Assembly: GCF_965638725.1 (NCBI RefSeq)
Contig: NC_134950.1
Coordinates: 26,936,932 to 27,000,931 of the forward strand
Length of the DNA stretch: 64,000 nt
Reading direction: 5' to 3'
DNA from: Aptenodytes patagonicus
Taxonomy: Eukaryota > Chordata > Aves > Sphenisciformes > Spheniscidae
Position numbers and translations under genes: made by a program. Below, piece by piece: positions 1 to 12,837 of the stretch; the stretch's first letter is position 1, and every line of letters starts with the position of its first letter. The notes under the pieces were generated by a model that was not told the DNA's origin, ran no database searches, and saw nothing but the letters and a program-made list of their open reading frames with translations.

Positions 1-3000
1 GACGGCACTTTGTGCTGTCGTGTCCTTTGTCACGAACATGTATATTCTGTGGCTTCTGGACCAGGTTCCGCAGTGAACTCGGCACCAGTCTGGCTAATTC
101 CCCTAATCTGACCTGGCTCTGAGGGAAGCCCTGTACCTGCTGTCCTGGTCTGAGAATATCTCAGCAGACAGCGTAAGAGCTCAAGGGAAATGTCTAGGAA
201 GAGTAAGTACTAAATTACTTCTGGAGGTACTAAATACCTCCAGTCTGTCTAAATTCATTTCTGAATATAGCCTTCAAGGACAAATCTTGTTCCAATTTTA
301 AGTAATGACAAACCTCCCCTGAACTCCGGCAGGCTGTGGAAGGGACAATATCAGTTGTCCAACCCTAGCTGAGGAAACAGCTGGGCTGTAATGGTGTATT
401 GCATTATGAATCCCAGTGTGCTAACACAGGGGAGGAGGCACTAGTGGGCACAAGGCCATCATCTTAAAAAACTGCCGGAGAGCCCTGCACTGTCGCTGCT
501 GCAAGCCCATCAACAGCAGCCTGCCCTGGCTTCCCAGGAATCCCCTGTCCCTCCTTCTGAAGGCCTCCATGGCATAGACCAGGACCACAACAGACCACAC
601 AAAGACGGAGGCTGAGGCTGACACCTCTCTTCCTTTTGGCACAGTGCAGACCTTTCCACAGCAGGCAATTGCTTTAATGCTGCAGGCAGCAAACTGCCAG
701 GTTTCTCAACACCTGGCAGCCAGACGGATAAAAGTGTGCCCAAAGACCCAGGGGCTGGTGAGGGAAGGTGGAGAGCTCGCCTGGGTTCAAGTCTCTGGGT
801 CTCTAGCCAGCGTTCAGATCTGCCCAGTCCCTCTTCCAGGAAGATGCACGTTGTTGCAGAGCTAGTTTCTAACTTCACCCCAGTAACAAGGCTGCAGTAG
901 ACATATCCAGCACCTGTAACTCACGAGTAAGGAGAGCTGGGGCTTTAGAGCAGGGGCCTGCTTTGTGATGGAGACTGCCATCTCTGGTGGGTGGAGGTGG
1001 TCAAAGCCCGACACTCTCAAGGACCAAACATCCCACGAACATTTCACTGCTCACGCAGTTCTCTTAGGAATAAGATGAAAGAAAGAACAAAGTACATATG
1101 ACAGATGTTAATTGCTTTGCACAGGCTCAACTCCACAAAGGTACTCAGGGTTGGTGATAGTGACTGTTAGATGTTAATTTTTACGTACTCATGGTCTAAA
1201 AAGGAGCTGTTGCTGTTCCGTTTTGTACAGTACCTGTTACAGGAGGCTCAGGAATTGACTCAATTCTTTTTGCAATTCAAACCTTAATCTATGGCTTCCA
1301 GTGTTAGCAGTGGAAGAAGATAACTGTACAGGCATTCTGTTATTCAAATTGTCACAGCAATCTGCAGCTCTTGTGTCCTTACGTAAACATCCCTGTCTAT
1401 CACCAGGAAACAAAGGCGCATATATATATATGAGAAGAAGTAACTGTTGGATTAGCAGTAAACTGGACCAGTTGTCACTTTTTGATCTGCTTTGACTGAA
1501 ATCAGTGCTCCAGATAATACGTGATACTACAAAGTCCACAGTCAGATGTTCCATTTATTGTCCCTGCTTCTTTTTTTAGCATCCGGTTTTCTAGCCATGA
1601 GTGCTACACCAATTATGCAGCAGTAGGTTTCCTTCTGCAGAACACTTTGATATCCATATAAATAACTTCACCAGTGGGGCTGCTGCTACTTTGATCCGCC
1701 GCCATCACAGAAGCTACTGCAGCTTATCGAAAAGAATCAAAACTTCTTTCCTGTGCTCGCAAAACTACCCGAGCGACTGCACCCAAGCAACCACAGCTGA
1801 TTTTCTACCTCTGCAGGCTCCCCCCACCCCAGCCGGAGCCCTGTCGGAGCCCGGCCGGAGCCCGGCCGGAGCCCGGCCGCTCGCCGCTGGCTGAGCAGAT
1901 GCTGCCCCCTGTCTGGCTTCTCCTTTCCTGGCCCCAGCTGAGCTCTAGTCAAGGCGAGGGAAATCGCTCGCAGTTTTTGCCTCTCCGGGCACGATCACAA
2001 CCCCGCCCCAAGCTGGCAGGTATGCCACAGGTGGACCTCCAACAATAAGCTAACGGTGAAGGACAGGAAAAAAATAGTTATTTCCCTGGGAAAATAATTT
2101 TCATAGGCACCAGATAGCCACTTTGAGTAAACAGTTGTCCAAATTGCTCAGCATCATTTAAAAGGGAGAGGAAGGACCTAAGTCCATGTCACAAGACAGT
2201 GGTAACTTCAGATTATCCCAGATCTTTTTGGGCTGCACTACAGTAACTTTATGATACTTAAATCAGTTCTTGCATGTGCTATTTTGAATGACAACCTTTA
2301 AAGTCTGTAATGTCCTGTGATGCTCGTTACTGGATCCTGCGGCTTGTGGGAGATATTGTACCCAAGGTAGATGAGCTGCAATGCAGTTCCTTCGCTGCTT
2401 TGCTCCTTCCGGCTGTAAAAATCAACACTGCAAATCCCACTGGTTTCCTTCCAGGGACTGCTAAATTTCCAAAAGGAATGAGGCCTCTTTTCCAAAAACT
2501 CCAGTCAAAGTCAATCTTAAATGATGTAGACAGACCTTGGACAATCAGGAATGCTTGTGTATGTGTTTTAGTTTTGCTACATAAAATAAAATAGTTTCCT
2601 ATAAAAACCCATTCTGCGTCGCTGAACTCTGCCGCAGGTGTCAGGGCACTCCAGAGGAGGAGCTTCCCAACATGACACCTGTTCCTGTGTTCAGCTAAAA
2701 GTATTTCTAGGGAGGGCTGGGATTATCTCCACAGCAATCAAAGCTACTGTGAGCATCCTGATGAAATATATATTCTAATATATTCTAAGCAGGTTGTACA
2801 ATCCTCATCTTTTTAAACATTTCTTCAAGGCTTCTAGCAGTACCCTGTACTGATTTTGGATATTTTTGCTTTAAAAACTGAGGACGGATTACTGTTTGCA
2901 GTGTAGGACTCTGGTCACATTGATTGTTATTAGTAGCATTGAGTATAATTTACACTGAGGTAGCAACCAGTGGCTCCTTTATGGATCCAAGCCCCATTTT

Positions 3001-3987
3001 ATAAGGCATTGCCCAAACTCTGTCCCGGAGGAGCTTCTTCAGTAAAATTCTGTGGGCAGTAACAATAGTAGCTAATGCTGAATAAGCATGGAGCATAATT
3101 TCAATGCTTCCTGCAACGAACAGGAGGAAGCCAACAACCAGCTCTACAGCTGCTGGTACGTGTAGCCACCATGGCTACCTCCCAGGTTTGTTCATGCTTA
3201 CATGTGAATTTGCATACCTAGGTATCTCGGCTAGAGACTGAAATTTCAGCTTCTGTGTGGACAAAAGCTGAGGCCTGGAGAAGGGAAATTGAGAGAAGCA
3301 TGAGTAGTTCGAAGGACTGGGGAGATTTGCCATCCATTTCTGGACCAGAGGAGGGTAACTAAGGGTGCGATAATGGAGGGGGAAATGAGGACCATCTAAC
3401 CATGCAGCCAAAAGATAAAACATGGGAAAGTGCCTGGAAAGACGCAGCTCCCCCAGCAAATGGCTGCACCAAAGCATCGTCTTGCAGCTCAGAGTGCTGT
3501 TGTCACCTTGCCATCGTAGGACAAGAATGCTCTCAAACTTATTTTTCCCATTGCTCTGAGAAAACAAGCAACATCCCAGAGGAACTGAAAGAACCTAACT
3601 TCTATGTATAATTATATAGGCATATAAAGACATCTTAATGGTTTAAAAAGAGTGGGAAAACATTTTATTTAGAGACAGGAGGTAAAATCCTGACACCATC
3701 AAAGAACCAGGCATTTTGTCATTGCCTTCGCCAAGGAGTCAAGATTTGATCAGCTGTCTTCAGTTGAAAATATATAATATTCTTATTTTGTAAGATGGGC
3801 ATTCTGGATGACTTGTCCAAATTCGTGCAACAAAGTGGTCAGTTAGAGATGAGTTGAAAATTATTTCCTCTTCCACAAAAGATGTTGAAATTTCTAAACA
3901 ATGACATCCATCCAAAATAGGAAGAAAAGTCAGAATCTCAAGTATGCTTAAACACTGAAAGCTTGGAAAAGAATATTGTTAGATGGC
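1..3987. other. Intergenic, no gene recognised
   Basis: Short open frames occur on both strands, but none resembles a known protein or sits between convincing splice sites. Visible structure is limited to a small inverted repeat at 221-243, a short AT dinucleotide run near 1,420-1,432 and a GC-rich block at about 1,790-2,020 (listed separately). The rest is ordinary AT-rich avian intergenic sequence. CDH17, the expected next gene beyond PDP1 by mammalian synteny, was not recognised here. Confidence 0.6.
1790..2025. other. Isolated GC/CpG-rich block with 11-bp tandem repeat
   Basis: This short block stands out from AT-rich surroundings. It contains three perfect copies of the 11-mer CGGAGCCCGGC (1,845-1,877), preceded by a diverged copy and followed by further CpG-containing sequence and a GC-box-like CCCCGCCCC near 2,003. 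A donor-like CAG|GTATG follows at about 2,018-2,025. It could be a minor promoter or first exon of an unannotated transcript, or just a GC-rich minisatellite. No coding potential is recognised. Confidence 0.35.
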
Positions 3988-4554
3988 TGTCGTGGTTTAA
4001 CCTCAGTCAGTCGGCAACTGAGCACCACACAGCCACTCGCTCACTCCCCTCCCCCCCGGTGGGATGGGGGAGAGAATTGGAAGGGTAGAAGTGAGAAAAA
4101 CTCATGGGTTGAGATAAAAACAGTTTAATAATTGAAATAAAATAATAATAATAATAATGTAATAATAATAATAATAATTCACAAAGCAAGTGATGCACAG
4201 TGCAATTGCTCACCACCCACCGACCGATGCCCAGCCAGTCCCCGAGCAGCGGCCCCCCCGGCCAGCTTTCCCCAGTTTATGTACTGAGCATGACGTCACA
4301 TGGTATGGAATGTCCCTTTGGCCAGTTTGGGTCAGCTGTCCTGGCTGTGCCCCCTCCCAGCTTCTTGTGCACCTCCAGCCTTCTCAGTCGGTAGAGCATG
4401 GGAAGCTGAAAAGTCCTTGACTAGTGTAAGCACTACCTAGCAACAACTAAAACATCGGTGTGTTATCAACATTGTTCTCATCCTAAATCCAAAACACAGC
4501 ACTGTACCAGCTACTAGGAAGAAAATTAACTCTATCCCAGCCGAAACCAGGACA
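3988..4554 (-). mobile_element. Solo LTR of an endogenous retrovirus
   Basis: A 567-bp element begins TGTCGTGGTTT and ends AAACCAGGACA, giving near-perfect inverted termini with the retroviral TG...CA ends. The flanks ATGGC (3,983-3,987) and ATGGG (4,555-4,559) fit a 5-bp target-site duplication with one mismatch. Read on the minus strand it has LTR order: a long U3, a palindromic CRE TGACGTCA (4,291-4,298), a TATA-like TACATAAA (4,276-4,283), a GC-rich stretch, an ATT/AAT microsatellite (about 4,140-4,182) and an ATTAAA polyadenylation signal (4,124-4,129). No internal retroviral genes are present, so it is a solo LTR left by LTR-LTR recombination. From memory it resembles an abundant neoavian LTR family; the 5-bp duplication would suit an ERVL-type element, which I cannot confirm. 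Confidence 0.88.
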
Positions 4555-5117
4555 ATGGGATGTATAATTTTTTTTCTTTTTATGATCGAAATACTTGTTT
4601 CAATTTGGCTTTAACTTTACTGAAACATAATTTAAATTTTAAAATGAGGCTTTTTAAAAACCTCACTCGGAATTCTGAGTCGAAGTAGGATATGTGAACA
4701 ACTTGAAGGCATTTTTAAAGAGGTTTTAAATTTATTGAAGTTGTCCTTTTCTAATACACAATTTGAGAAATTAGCACTTTCCAGTGCAAAATTATTAGGC
4801 TGGTCAACTTCTGAGCAGCTCTACCATTGTTACATCCTGCCTTTCATTTAGAGACGTTGCCAGTAGGACTTGAAGTTAATGGTTCTGCTGATGGTTTTAG
4901 CCTGTTTACATAATGATCCCAGGTAAAATCTCTGCCAAAATGGTGGGTAGGCAACTAAGCAGTTTGGTTTTGAATAGACAGCTTTTTCCTAGACTTGCTG
5001 GTCACCAAGCAGGACTCTTACCCTGCCATGGCTGATAGGATAGATGAGTCACTCACTGCACCTCACTGCTCACACCCTGTTGACCCAGGCAGGCACAGTG
5101 ACTGTCATGTGCACACT
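4555..5117. other. Intergenic, nothing recognised
   Basis: AT-rich sequence between the solo LTR and the first CR1 fragment. No gene, RNA or repeat was recognised. Confidence 0.5.
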
Positions 5118-5345
5118 TGGACATTAGGCTTCATCTCGATACAAGAAATATTTTTTTTACAGTGAGAACAGTCATTCACTGGAACAACCTTCCCAGAGAT
5201 GTGGTAAAGTCCCCATCACTGGAGGTTTTCAAGATACGATTGGACAGGATGCTAGATAATCTCAGCTAGGCTCCCTTTCCCATGAAAGGTTGGACCAGCT
5301 GATCTTCTGAAGTTCCGTCCAACCTGTTGTATGATTCTGTGATTT
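5118..5345 (+). mobile_element. CR1 LINE 3' fragment (old, diverged)
   Basis: The segment runs from a TTGGACATTAGG-like motif through CACTGGAACAACCTTCCCAGAG and GGTTGGACCAGCTGATCTTC to a terminal ATTCTGTGATTT. This is the order of the end of CR1 ORF2 and its 3' UTR. It is strongly 5'-truncated, diverged from consensus and has no open frame. CR1 elements end in short ATTCTATG-like repeats rather than poly(A), as seen here. Confidence 0.85.
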
Positions 5346-8300
5346 CTATGCCCATATGCCCATTGGGATATGGATAGTAAGTCCAAGAAAATGTTGGGTC
5401 CCCTATTTTCTTAGCACCTTGCTATGAAATAGCTCTTCACACAGGAGTGAAGAAGATTGCTCTCCAGGACTTTGGGAGCTCAGGTAAGTCCCAGGAGACA
5501 CCTCCAGAAGCCAGTGGTGAGGGTTTTACTGAGTGCAGCAGATGTGGGCTATCCCTTCACCCTCCCCAGCACAGCTTTCAGACCCTGACAGGGGATATGA
5601 GGAGAGCACTGGGAAAAAGATTTAAACCCCAGACTATCCCCAGGGTCATGGAGAGTCTGCTCAGTAATCTGCACGGTGCTGGGACCCTGTGGGGCAGTAG
5701 CTCTGAATTGATGGGGACATGTGAGAGATGATCAGGTCTGACTCTTTACAACAGGCAGCAACAGATTCTGCAGGAAGGATGGACCCAATTCACTAAAATA
5801 TGAATTAATGTAAATTAATGAAATTCAATACAGTATAAGGCTTCAGAAAGTGCCAAATACTCACAGAAATAGGTCAACACACTGGCATAGGCCAATCCTT
5901 GTATCAGACTTTGAACATTATAATAGTATTATCTTAAAACTGCTGGAAACAAATGGCTCTTAAAATAAATCATAAGAAAATATTCCTGCTTATTACATAA
6001 TGAAGGTATCATCACTAATAGCATCGGCAGAACATACATTTCAGTGACAATTAACAATGTCCAAGTGTCAAAATAATGCCCAGGCCATGCTGGTGAACTG
6101 ACTTCTCTTACTCGGGGCTTGAGCCAAGCCGTGGCACACTAAGGAAGGCTGACAGACGGTTAGGTGGACAGATGTGTACTGCAATATAACATCCATTTTA
6201 AATGTATCGTTAAAAACAGAAGAAAAAACTTCTTGAGAGGACTCTTCCCTTTATGAGTGCTAATTTACAATTATTAAGGCTATATTGGTGCCACACCAAA
6301 AGACACGTGAATATATGTGTGTATAATGCAAGTGCTTTGTTTTGGGTATAAAAATGGCCTATTTGAAACAAATTCTCTAATCCAAAGCTTGCAGTTTTCA
6401 TTTTGGCATATGTTTAATCCTTCTCCCACCCTTTTTTGTCATAGCTTATGTTATTATTTTGTTCTTTATTTTATTTTGCTTCACTACACCGTCCTTTGGA
6501 ACTGTTTTCACTATAGAGAAAAAAAACACTTTTGGAGATTGACACCTGTCCATCCTAGCTGCTAGCTGATACACTTATTGGGATTTCCTTACTATAAATG
6601 ACAGGTTAATTTAGAATTTGTTTTGAACATTTCATGTGCCAAGAAGGATGGAAGAACTGATGGGAGCTATCAGAGCTGCCAGCCCCTGTGAGACCTGCTG
6701 CCTGCCTAAGCTGCTAGGAGGTAGAAAATGAAAACAAAATTAAGCCTTCACCTGTAAAGACACAAGCCTTGATCCTAGCAAAAATGGCAAAATTTACATT
6801 CAATATTGAGTAATGAGATTTCCCATAATTTTCTCCAGAAAGATATTTTTAAACATAGCAAAGAGTCCATCTTTTTAAGAGCATTCATCTGTTTAAGTAA
6901 AGAGAGCAAAGGCCAACTGATGGAAGGAGGGACTTGAGAAGGACATGGCTGCTCGGTGTGTGTCATGTAAGGAAAAAACTTTTCTGGGCACAAAATACTG
7001 TATTTGCTGCTCTGTGAAATGGAAACATTTGAGAATTCCAGTTTAAACTGAGGAAAACACCTGGAGACAAAACCCCATCTATTTTAACACTCCTTGATGT
7101 CAGCTGAAAAGCAAAGGCCGGGCAATTTCAAGCTATAAAGCTGAGCTGAATCTGGAGAGAGACGTTCTTGACACATGAGTCATTCAGCTTGTGCCAGCCA
7201 GAGCACATCCACACTCAGGCTTGCGAGCTGGGTAAGCTTTTCCAGATAGCCCCTGCTAGTAGCTGGGCCAAGCGTTATGACAGATGTAAGAAATAACAAG
7301 CAGAAATGCCGGTCAGATGCTGTTTTCAAGCAGTCACATGGAGTAAATTCAAACATCGCAGACACTTTTCAAAAATTCACAGCAGAATTCAAATGCTACA
7401 ACACAGCTCCCCCGTGACTTCAGTAGCTCGGCCCCTTCCTTCCAGGAGCCCAGGACCCGAAGGGCAGCACATCAGGCATCATGCAAGCAAACCATTTTTT
7501 TGTTTCAGAGAATGATGATGTGCATTTCATCACCAGTGAGAGGCTGAATTTAGGCTATGCCTCTGTTCAGAAGGTACACAGATAGGGCAGCAATGATCCC
7601 AGTAAAGGGAACAAAGTGCTTCCTACACGGTACCTCTCTGACTCTACATTTAGCACCTAGTGTACATCTAAGGAAAAGCTGTTGCACCTCTGCTAAAACT
7701 ACGGTTATTGTTGAGACGTGGCTGGTTTTTTAGAAATGTAAACATTGGCAAAATTAAGGTTTAGAAAAATTCAAGATGTGCTGGCTTATTTCCAAATTTG
7801 TGAACTCACGTATAATTCAGAGGATTTTTTTTCAATCTTGAAATAATTGACTCTCCTAGGCTACAACCGTCTTATCTGTCAGAGCCAGGCTCCGCTGTTG
7901 GATGAACAAGCTGGAACCTGCCAATTAAAACCTGAAAAGCACCCACCCCCCAGGAACTCGATCTCTGCCGGTATTCTGGCAGGCAGTAGAGCATACTATC
8001 AGTAAATTAAACAAATTATTTGGCTTCCTTACAGGTGAACCTGATTCCCATAAGGTACCCAGAGGAAGACTGACTTTTGCTGACCGTATTCAGCAACATA
8101 ATAATTTTTAGATAGCTCAGGTCAGAAGTCCATTTAGTGCAAAACACTAGGATAACCATCAGTATCTGGTTTACCAGAGGCACTAAAAGTGCCTCTGACC
8201 AGTTGTAGCCAACTCAATAAATTCCCTTTCCAAAGTCAGCCTCTCTCGTGGGGGAGCAGTATTTCTTTTTAGCCTGAGATCTGGGTTACAGACTGTGCCA

Positions 8301-9763
8301 TTTGCCTGAGCAGCTCTGACTGAATTTAGCTTCAGCAGTTCTGTTATTTTCAGGACAATTATGGAATTAATATCTCACAAATGTCAGGATCAAGCTCTCA
8401 TAAAACATAGGACTAATCATGAAGACAAACTGAAAGAAAATAACACCTATGCATGCCTTGTCACAAAGTGGCTGTTCATCCTCTAAACAGAGAGGTGGGC
8501 GCGTTGGTCATAGTTTCATGCCTATCCATTCACAAATCAATATTTATCTGCTAAACCAGACCTGTCAGCTCACATATTTTCCAATTCTTTATCTGGTTAG
8601 TTCTTTTCAAACTGGGCAGACTAGTTCATTCTTTCTTCGAGGAACAGTACACATATTGAATTTTATAAGGTGTCTTTCTACCAGTGTTTCAGGGAGAGAA
8701 ATTTGCATTAATTACAATACTGTGACATTAGCTTCTGCAGGAAAGGTTTGTTTGGATTATTGACTGAACCAGGAATACAATTGCCAATAAATCCATACAT
8801 CATATTTATATATTTACTACACCATTCGTCCCATATTCCATCATTCTCTATCTTCTCTACCATCTCCACAGCCAACACCATTAGCTTTAGAGAAAGGTAC
8901 AAGAAACCCGTAGTATGCAGTCAAAAAATAACTTGCCACTAAAACAACTTACTCCCTAGTGTGCCCAAAATAGCTTTTATCCTAAAGGTATGGAAGACAT
9001 TCCAATTTCCAAATGCATTTATAAAATCCTACAAGTACTCCAGCTGTTTATGCCCTCATTACCTCTGTGACAATGACATAGAGTCAAAGACAATATCCGA
9101 TTCATTCCTTCTTGACAAGACAATCGACAGGTTGATTACAAGAAAACCTTTCCTTTATAATTCTTACTTTTATTTCCTTTCACGGCTGTTGAATGTTCTC
9201 TTCTCTCATTAAAAAAAGAAAACAAATTGGCTTATTTACTTAAAAACTTGTACAGAAAAAGCTTCCCGTATCTGCATAGGTTTTTTTCTGCTCCCAGTAG
9301 CAGTCAGATCACTTAGCTACGTTTTTTAATTATTATTTTCATAGCATATCTCTATTGTTATTATAACTCTAATCTCAATGAAAAATCAAGCCTAGCTCTT
9401 TGCAATTAGGAAAATCATAACAGCACTGTGATCATCATCATGTCCCAAGGACATACTCTGTTAAATCCCCATGGGAGATTAAGCTCACTGGCTTGGTGAC
9501 TCCTCTGGTTGCTCTGAGGCTCAGATAGCACTTCACCACTCGGTGAGGTAAAGCTACGGTATGGGGAAAGGGACAGGAGAAGTCACTGGACCATGTTCCT
9601 GCTGCCAAGCAAGCTCATAGCAGCTGACAAATGTACATACAAATCCACGGTGTGTGGAGATTTTGGGCCAGATCTTGCACTTGTGGCTGCCCACATTGAC
9701 AGGTACAGATGCATGTCTGGTCACAGCCGTACTTAGAAAGACACACATTTCTCAGAAGTATCA
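5346..9763. other. Intergenic, nothing recognised
   Basis: About 4.4 kb of AT-rich unique-looking sequence with scattered homopolymer runs. Short open frames lack recognisable domains or splice context. No RNA gene or further repeat was recognised. Confidence 0.5.
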
Positions 9764-10085
9764 CTGAAAGGAGGCTGTAGCGAGGTGGGTGTTGGTCTCT
9801 TCTCCCAAGTAACTAGCGATAGGACGAGAGGAAATGGCCTCAGGTTGCGCCAGGGGAGGTTTAGATTGGACATGAGGAAAAATTTCTTTACTGAAAGAGT
9901 GGTGAAACATTGGAACAGGCTGCCCAGGGAAGTGGTTGAGTCCCCATCCCTGGAGGTATTTAAAAGACGTGTAGATGCGGCACTTAAGGACACGGTTTAG
10001 TGGACATGGTGGTGTTGGGTTGATGGTTGGACTCAATGATCTTAGAGGTCTTTTCCAACCTTAATGATTCTATGATTCTGTGATT
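9764..10085 (+). mobile_element. CR1 LINE 3' fragment (young subfamily)
   Basis: It starts inside the CR1 ORF2 C-terminal region (motif [15 protein letters not shown]) and reaches the ORF2 end at 10,000, followed by the CR1 3' UTR and an ATTCTATGATTCTGTGATT tail. The 71-codon open piece at 9,785-10,000 is only the end of the reverse-transcriptase ORF. It closely matches the copies at 34.7-35.8 kb and 55.2 kb, so they belong to one subfamily. No function is expected because it is severely 5'-truncated. Confidence 0.95.
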
Positions 10086-10693
10086 GCTTGTGTCTGTCTA
10101 GGGTGAAAATCTGAATGAGAGCAAAGCAAAGGAGGACTGCATGGGACATTCCCTGTATTGGATCTTGTCTAGTCACCTGCATATCCCTTTTATAGAGGTT
10201 TTGTGACAAATCTCTGGACTACACGTTTGCTAGAGAAGACAGACAATGGATAGAGACAAGCTTTTGCTTCTCCTTCTCCTCCTCCTATCTTAAAATTGAA
10301 AAGAAAACAGTACTAAAGTGAAATGAAGTTGAATAACTGCTTTTTTGCCCTCTTTGCTAAGTGACTGTGAATGTTACATTGGCTATTTGCCAAAGCTGGG
10401 AGACACACGAACACCCCCACCAGGACCAGAACCTGCTTTTCCTGCCCAGGGAATCCACCCGTTAGGTACAAAGAGAAGCAGTACTTCCTAAAGGCACGAT
10501 AAAAAAACCCAGTTCATATAAAAGAAAGGGAGATTTTTTTTTCACAATTTCTATAAAGTATGTGTCAGTTTCCTTTTCAAGAGTGTTTGCCTTTCACAAA
10601 TACTCAATTTTAAATAAAAAAAAAAACTCCAAAAAGTTTGTAATGAGAAAATCTAAATTTTTATTTCACGTGGACCTAATTTTGTTTTGACTT

Positions 10694-10795
10694 TTCATAA
10701 TTGTGTGGAGAACAGATGTTTTATGGTTGGAAATAAAAATAAGAAGATAGAATATCAAAGATAAAGTGCATATAAGAAGGATCTATAAAATTCTA
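10694..10795 (+). repeat. Unidentified dispersed or duplicated repeat, copy A
   Basis: This matches copy B at 11,646-11,748. The best core is 10,707-10,733, which differs from copy B at 2 of 27 positions by eye. The match continues with indels through ATCAAAGA and TCTATAAAAT motifs. Weaker similarity may extend upstream to about 10,620 and downstream to a TCAGAC motif near 10,820. I do not recognise the family. Confidence 0.75.
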
Positions 10796-11645
10796 TTAAG
10801 GTAAAAAATTGAATTTTTCAGACTTGAACGGACAGAGTTTCCACTTCAACAGGATCCTTCATTTCAGCATAACATTCAGATATGATATTTTAAGGGTTGG
10901 AAACACAGCACGTTATTTCAGCTTTACTGAAAAGAATATTTGCCTGAAAAATCACCATGAAATAAAACTGTGGGCAGATTGGGTCACCGCCATTTCGCAT
11001 TGATTCAGGACACAGAGAAATGTTTCCTCTCAGGGTTCTCCCTGCTGCCATGCCTGCTGCTGTTAGGAGCAGCTTCTCCAGTTAATGTAAAATTCATTAA
11101 AAATTAATTGAAGGGTGGTGGGCAAAGCGGGCAAACTTGTCCGTATCAGCCGTTGCGCCTTGCAGCCATTGAAACTTAGGCTGCTGCTTGTTTTCTGACA
11201 CCGCAGCTGTGAATAAAAGGCTTGCCAGTCTCCTCAGGAGAGCATCTCCCTTCGCACCTACAAAAACACCTGCAGAGCACATAACCATCAACTGCTTCTT
11301 GGGCTTGCACATGAACCTCGGGTGTGAAGTGGGTGTTGACACGATTGAAATGCTTTTTGCATATTAATCGTTAATGATTTGTTGTTTCTACACCTAGGCG
11401 ACCTGCACAGATCAGCCCACGTTTGCCCAGCTGTGCTACAAACATCACCCACAAGGAGGAGCCCAATTTACAAATAATTCACTAAGAAAAAAGACTGCAG
11501 TTCCTGGTTAGCCCTTACCGAGGCTAAACAGATTAGTGAATAATCACTGCTTGATAAAAGAAACAGTGTTTCTTTCAGCTAAACTCCCATCAGGAAGAAG
11601 ATTCACCGGCTAGGGGATGTTTGCCTAATTACATTATCCCATCTT

Positions 11646-11748
11646 TTCCCAATTACATGGAGAACAGATGTTTTGTGGCTGGAAACGAACCCAAAGAGAG
11701 GGAACATCAAAGACCAACTGCCTACAACAGAAGTCTATAAAATCAAAT
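11646..11748 (+). repeat. Unidentified dispersed or duplicated repeat, copy B
   Basis: Direct-orientation partner of copy A, about 950 bp downstream, with the conserved core at 11,659-11,685. Divergence outside the core suggests an old event. It could be a local segmental duplication or two insertions of one ancient interspersed element. Confidence 0.75.
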
Positions 11749-12837
11749 AAAAGCACCTAACTAATCAGACAGGCCAGTTACTGTGTTATTACAGCCTGGT
11801 TTGGCTTTTTCTTAAACTCAATTAGTTATCATGCCAAACACGCGTTTTACCCAGACAGGAAGGTGTGATGAAGCTAAATTGGTTCTCTGGGGACTACTGG
11901 ATGATGCTGAAAGAAAACAGCAAAGGTTAGTAGAAAGCCTTACACAGTAAAATAAAGTTACTATATGAATGTATAACAGCAGTTCGCATTTTGAACTTAC
12001 TGTGCTAACTTCAGTATAACCCACAAAGCTTAGTTTAACCTGGCAGTGTCTTTGTAAATAGCCTCATCAGTATTTTATGGCTATAAAAATCTATAGAAGA
12101 GTAGAAGAACGGACACATTGAGAAAGAAGGGCAAGCGTGCAAACTGCTCGTTCAGTTGTGACTTGATTTTCAGATGTGCTGAGCCTTCAAAGAGCCATTT
12201 GAAGTCAAAAGGATGCATGCGCGCTCTGAGCCTGTGTGGGCATGGGTTTTGAAATCGTAATCCAAAGCCTGAGGTTTGCAAATTAAGTGGCCATGTTTCA
12301 AAACTTGATCGTGGACAACTTGCCTACGGTTACCCAGTCATGCCTGGAGAATAAGGAACAAAATCCGTATCTGCAAAAGATGAGTAAAATGCTGCCAGAT
12401 GCCTCATGAGAACTAGCAAGGTTTTCTCTTGAATTCACTTGAGCGGGATTTCATTCAAGATTTCTCTCATGTAAATGGGTGGTAGCTCAATTCTCAGCTG
12501 ACTCACTTTCTCTAAAAGCAGCATGGTTTTTCCTTCCTGTTTATACATTTACTTTACGTACCCAATATTCAGAGTAAGGTAAGTGGTTTCTCTCTTTTTA
12601 TCTGTCTGTTGCTATCCTGATTACTTTTCTGTTTTCTTAATTTGCTGCCCACTCTGCAAAATAAAATTACCTGAGCTGTTAAGACTTCAGAAAAAAATCT
12701 CATGGCTATAGTCTTTTTTTTTTTCTCTTTGCATTATTCAGAAAAAAATACCTTCACAAGAGCCAAGATTGTTTTAATAAAGTTGATTAAATGCTGAATT
12801 TTTACATTCTAAAAAAACCTCTGCCCCACCATGATAT

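Larger units (their letters stand above)
10086..12837. other. Intergenic with two copies of an unidentified repeat
   Basis: No gene was recognised. Two related segments lie in direct orientation at about 10,694-10,795 and 11,646-11,748 and are listed separately. A minus-strand open frame of 81 codons at 11,097-11,342 shows no recognisable family features. Confidence 0.5.
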
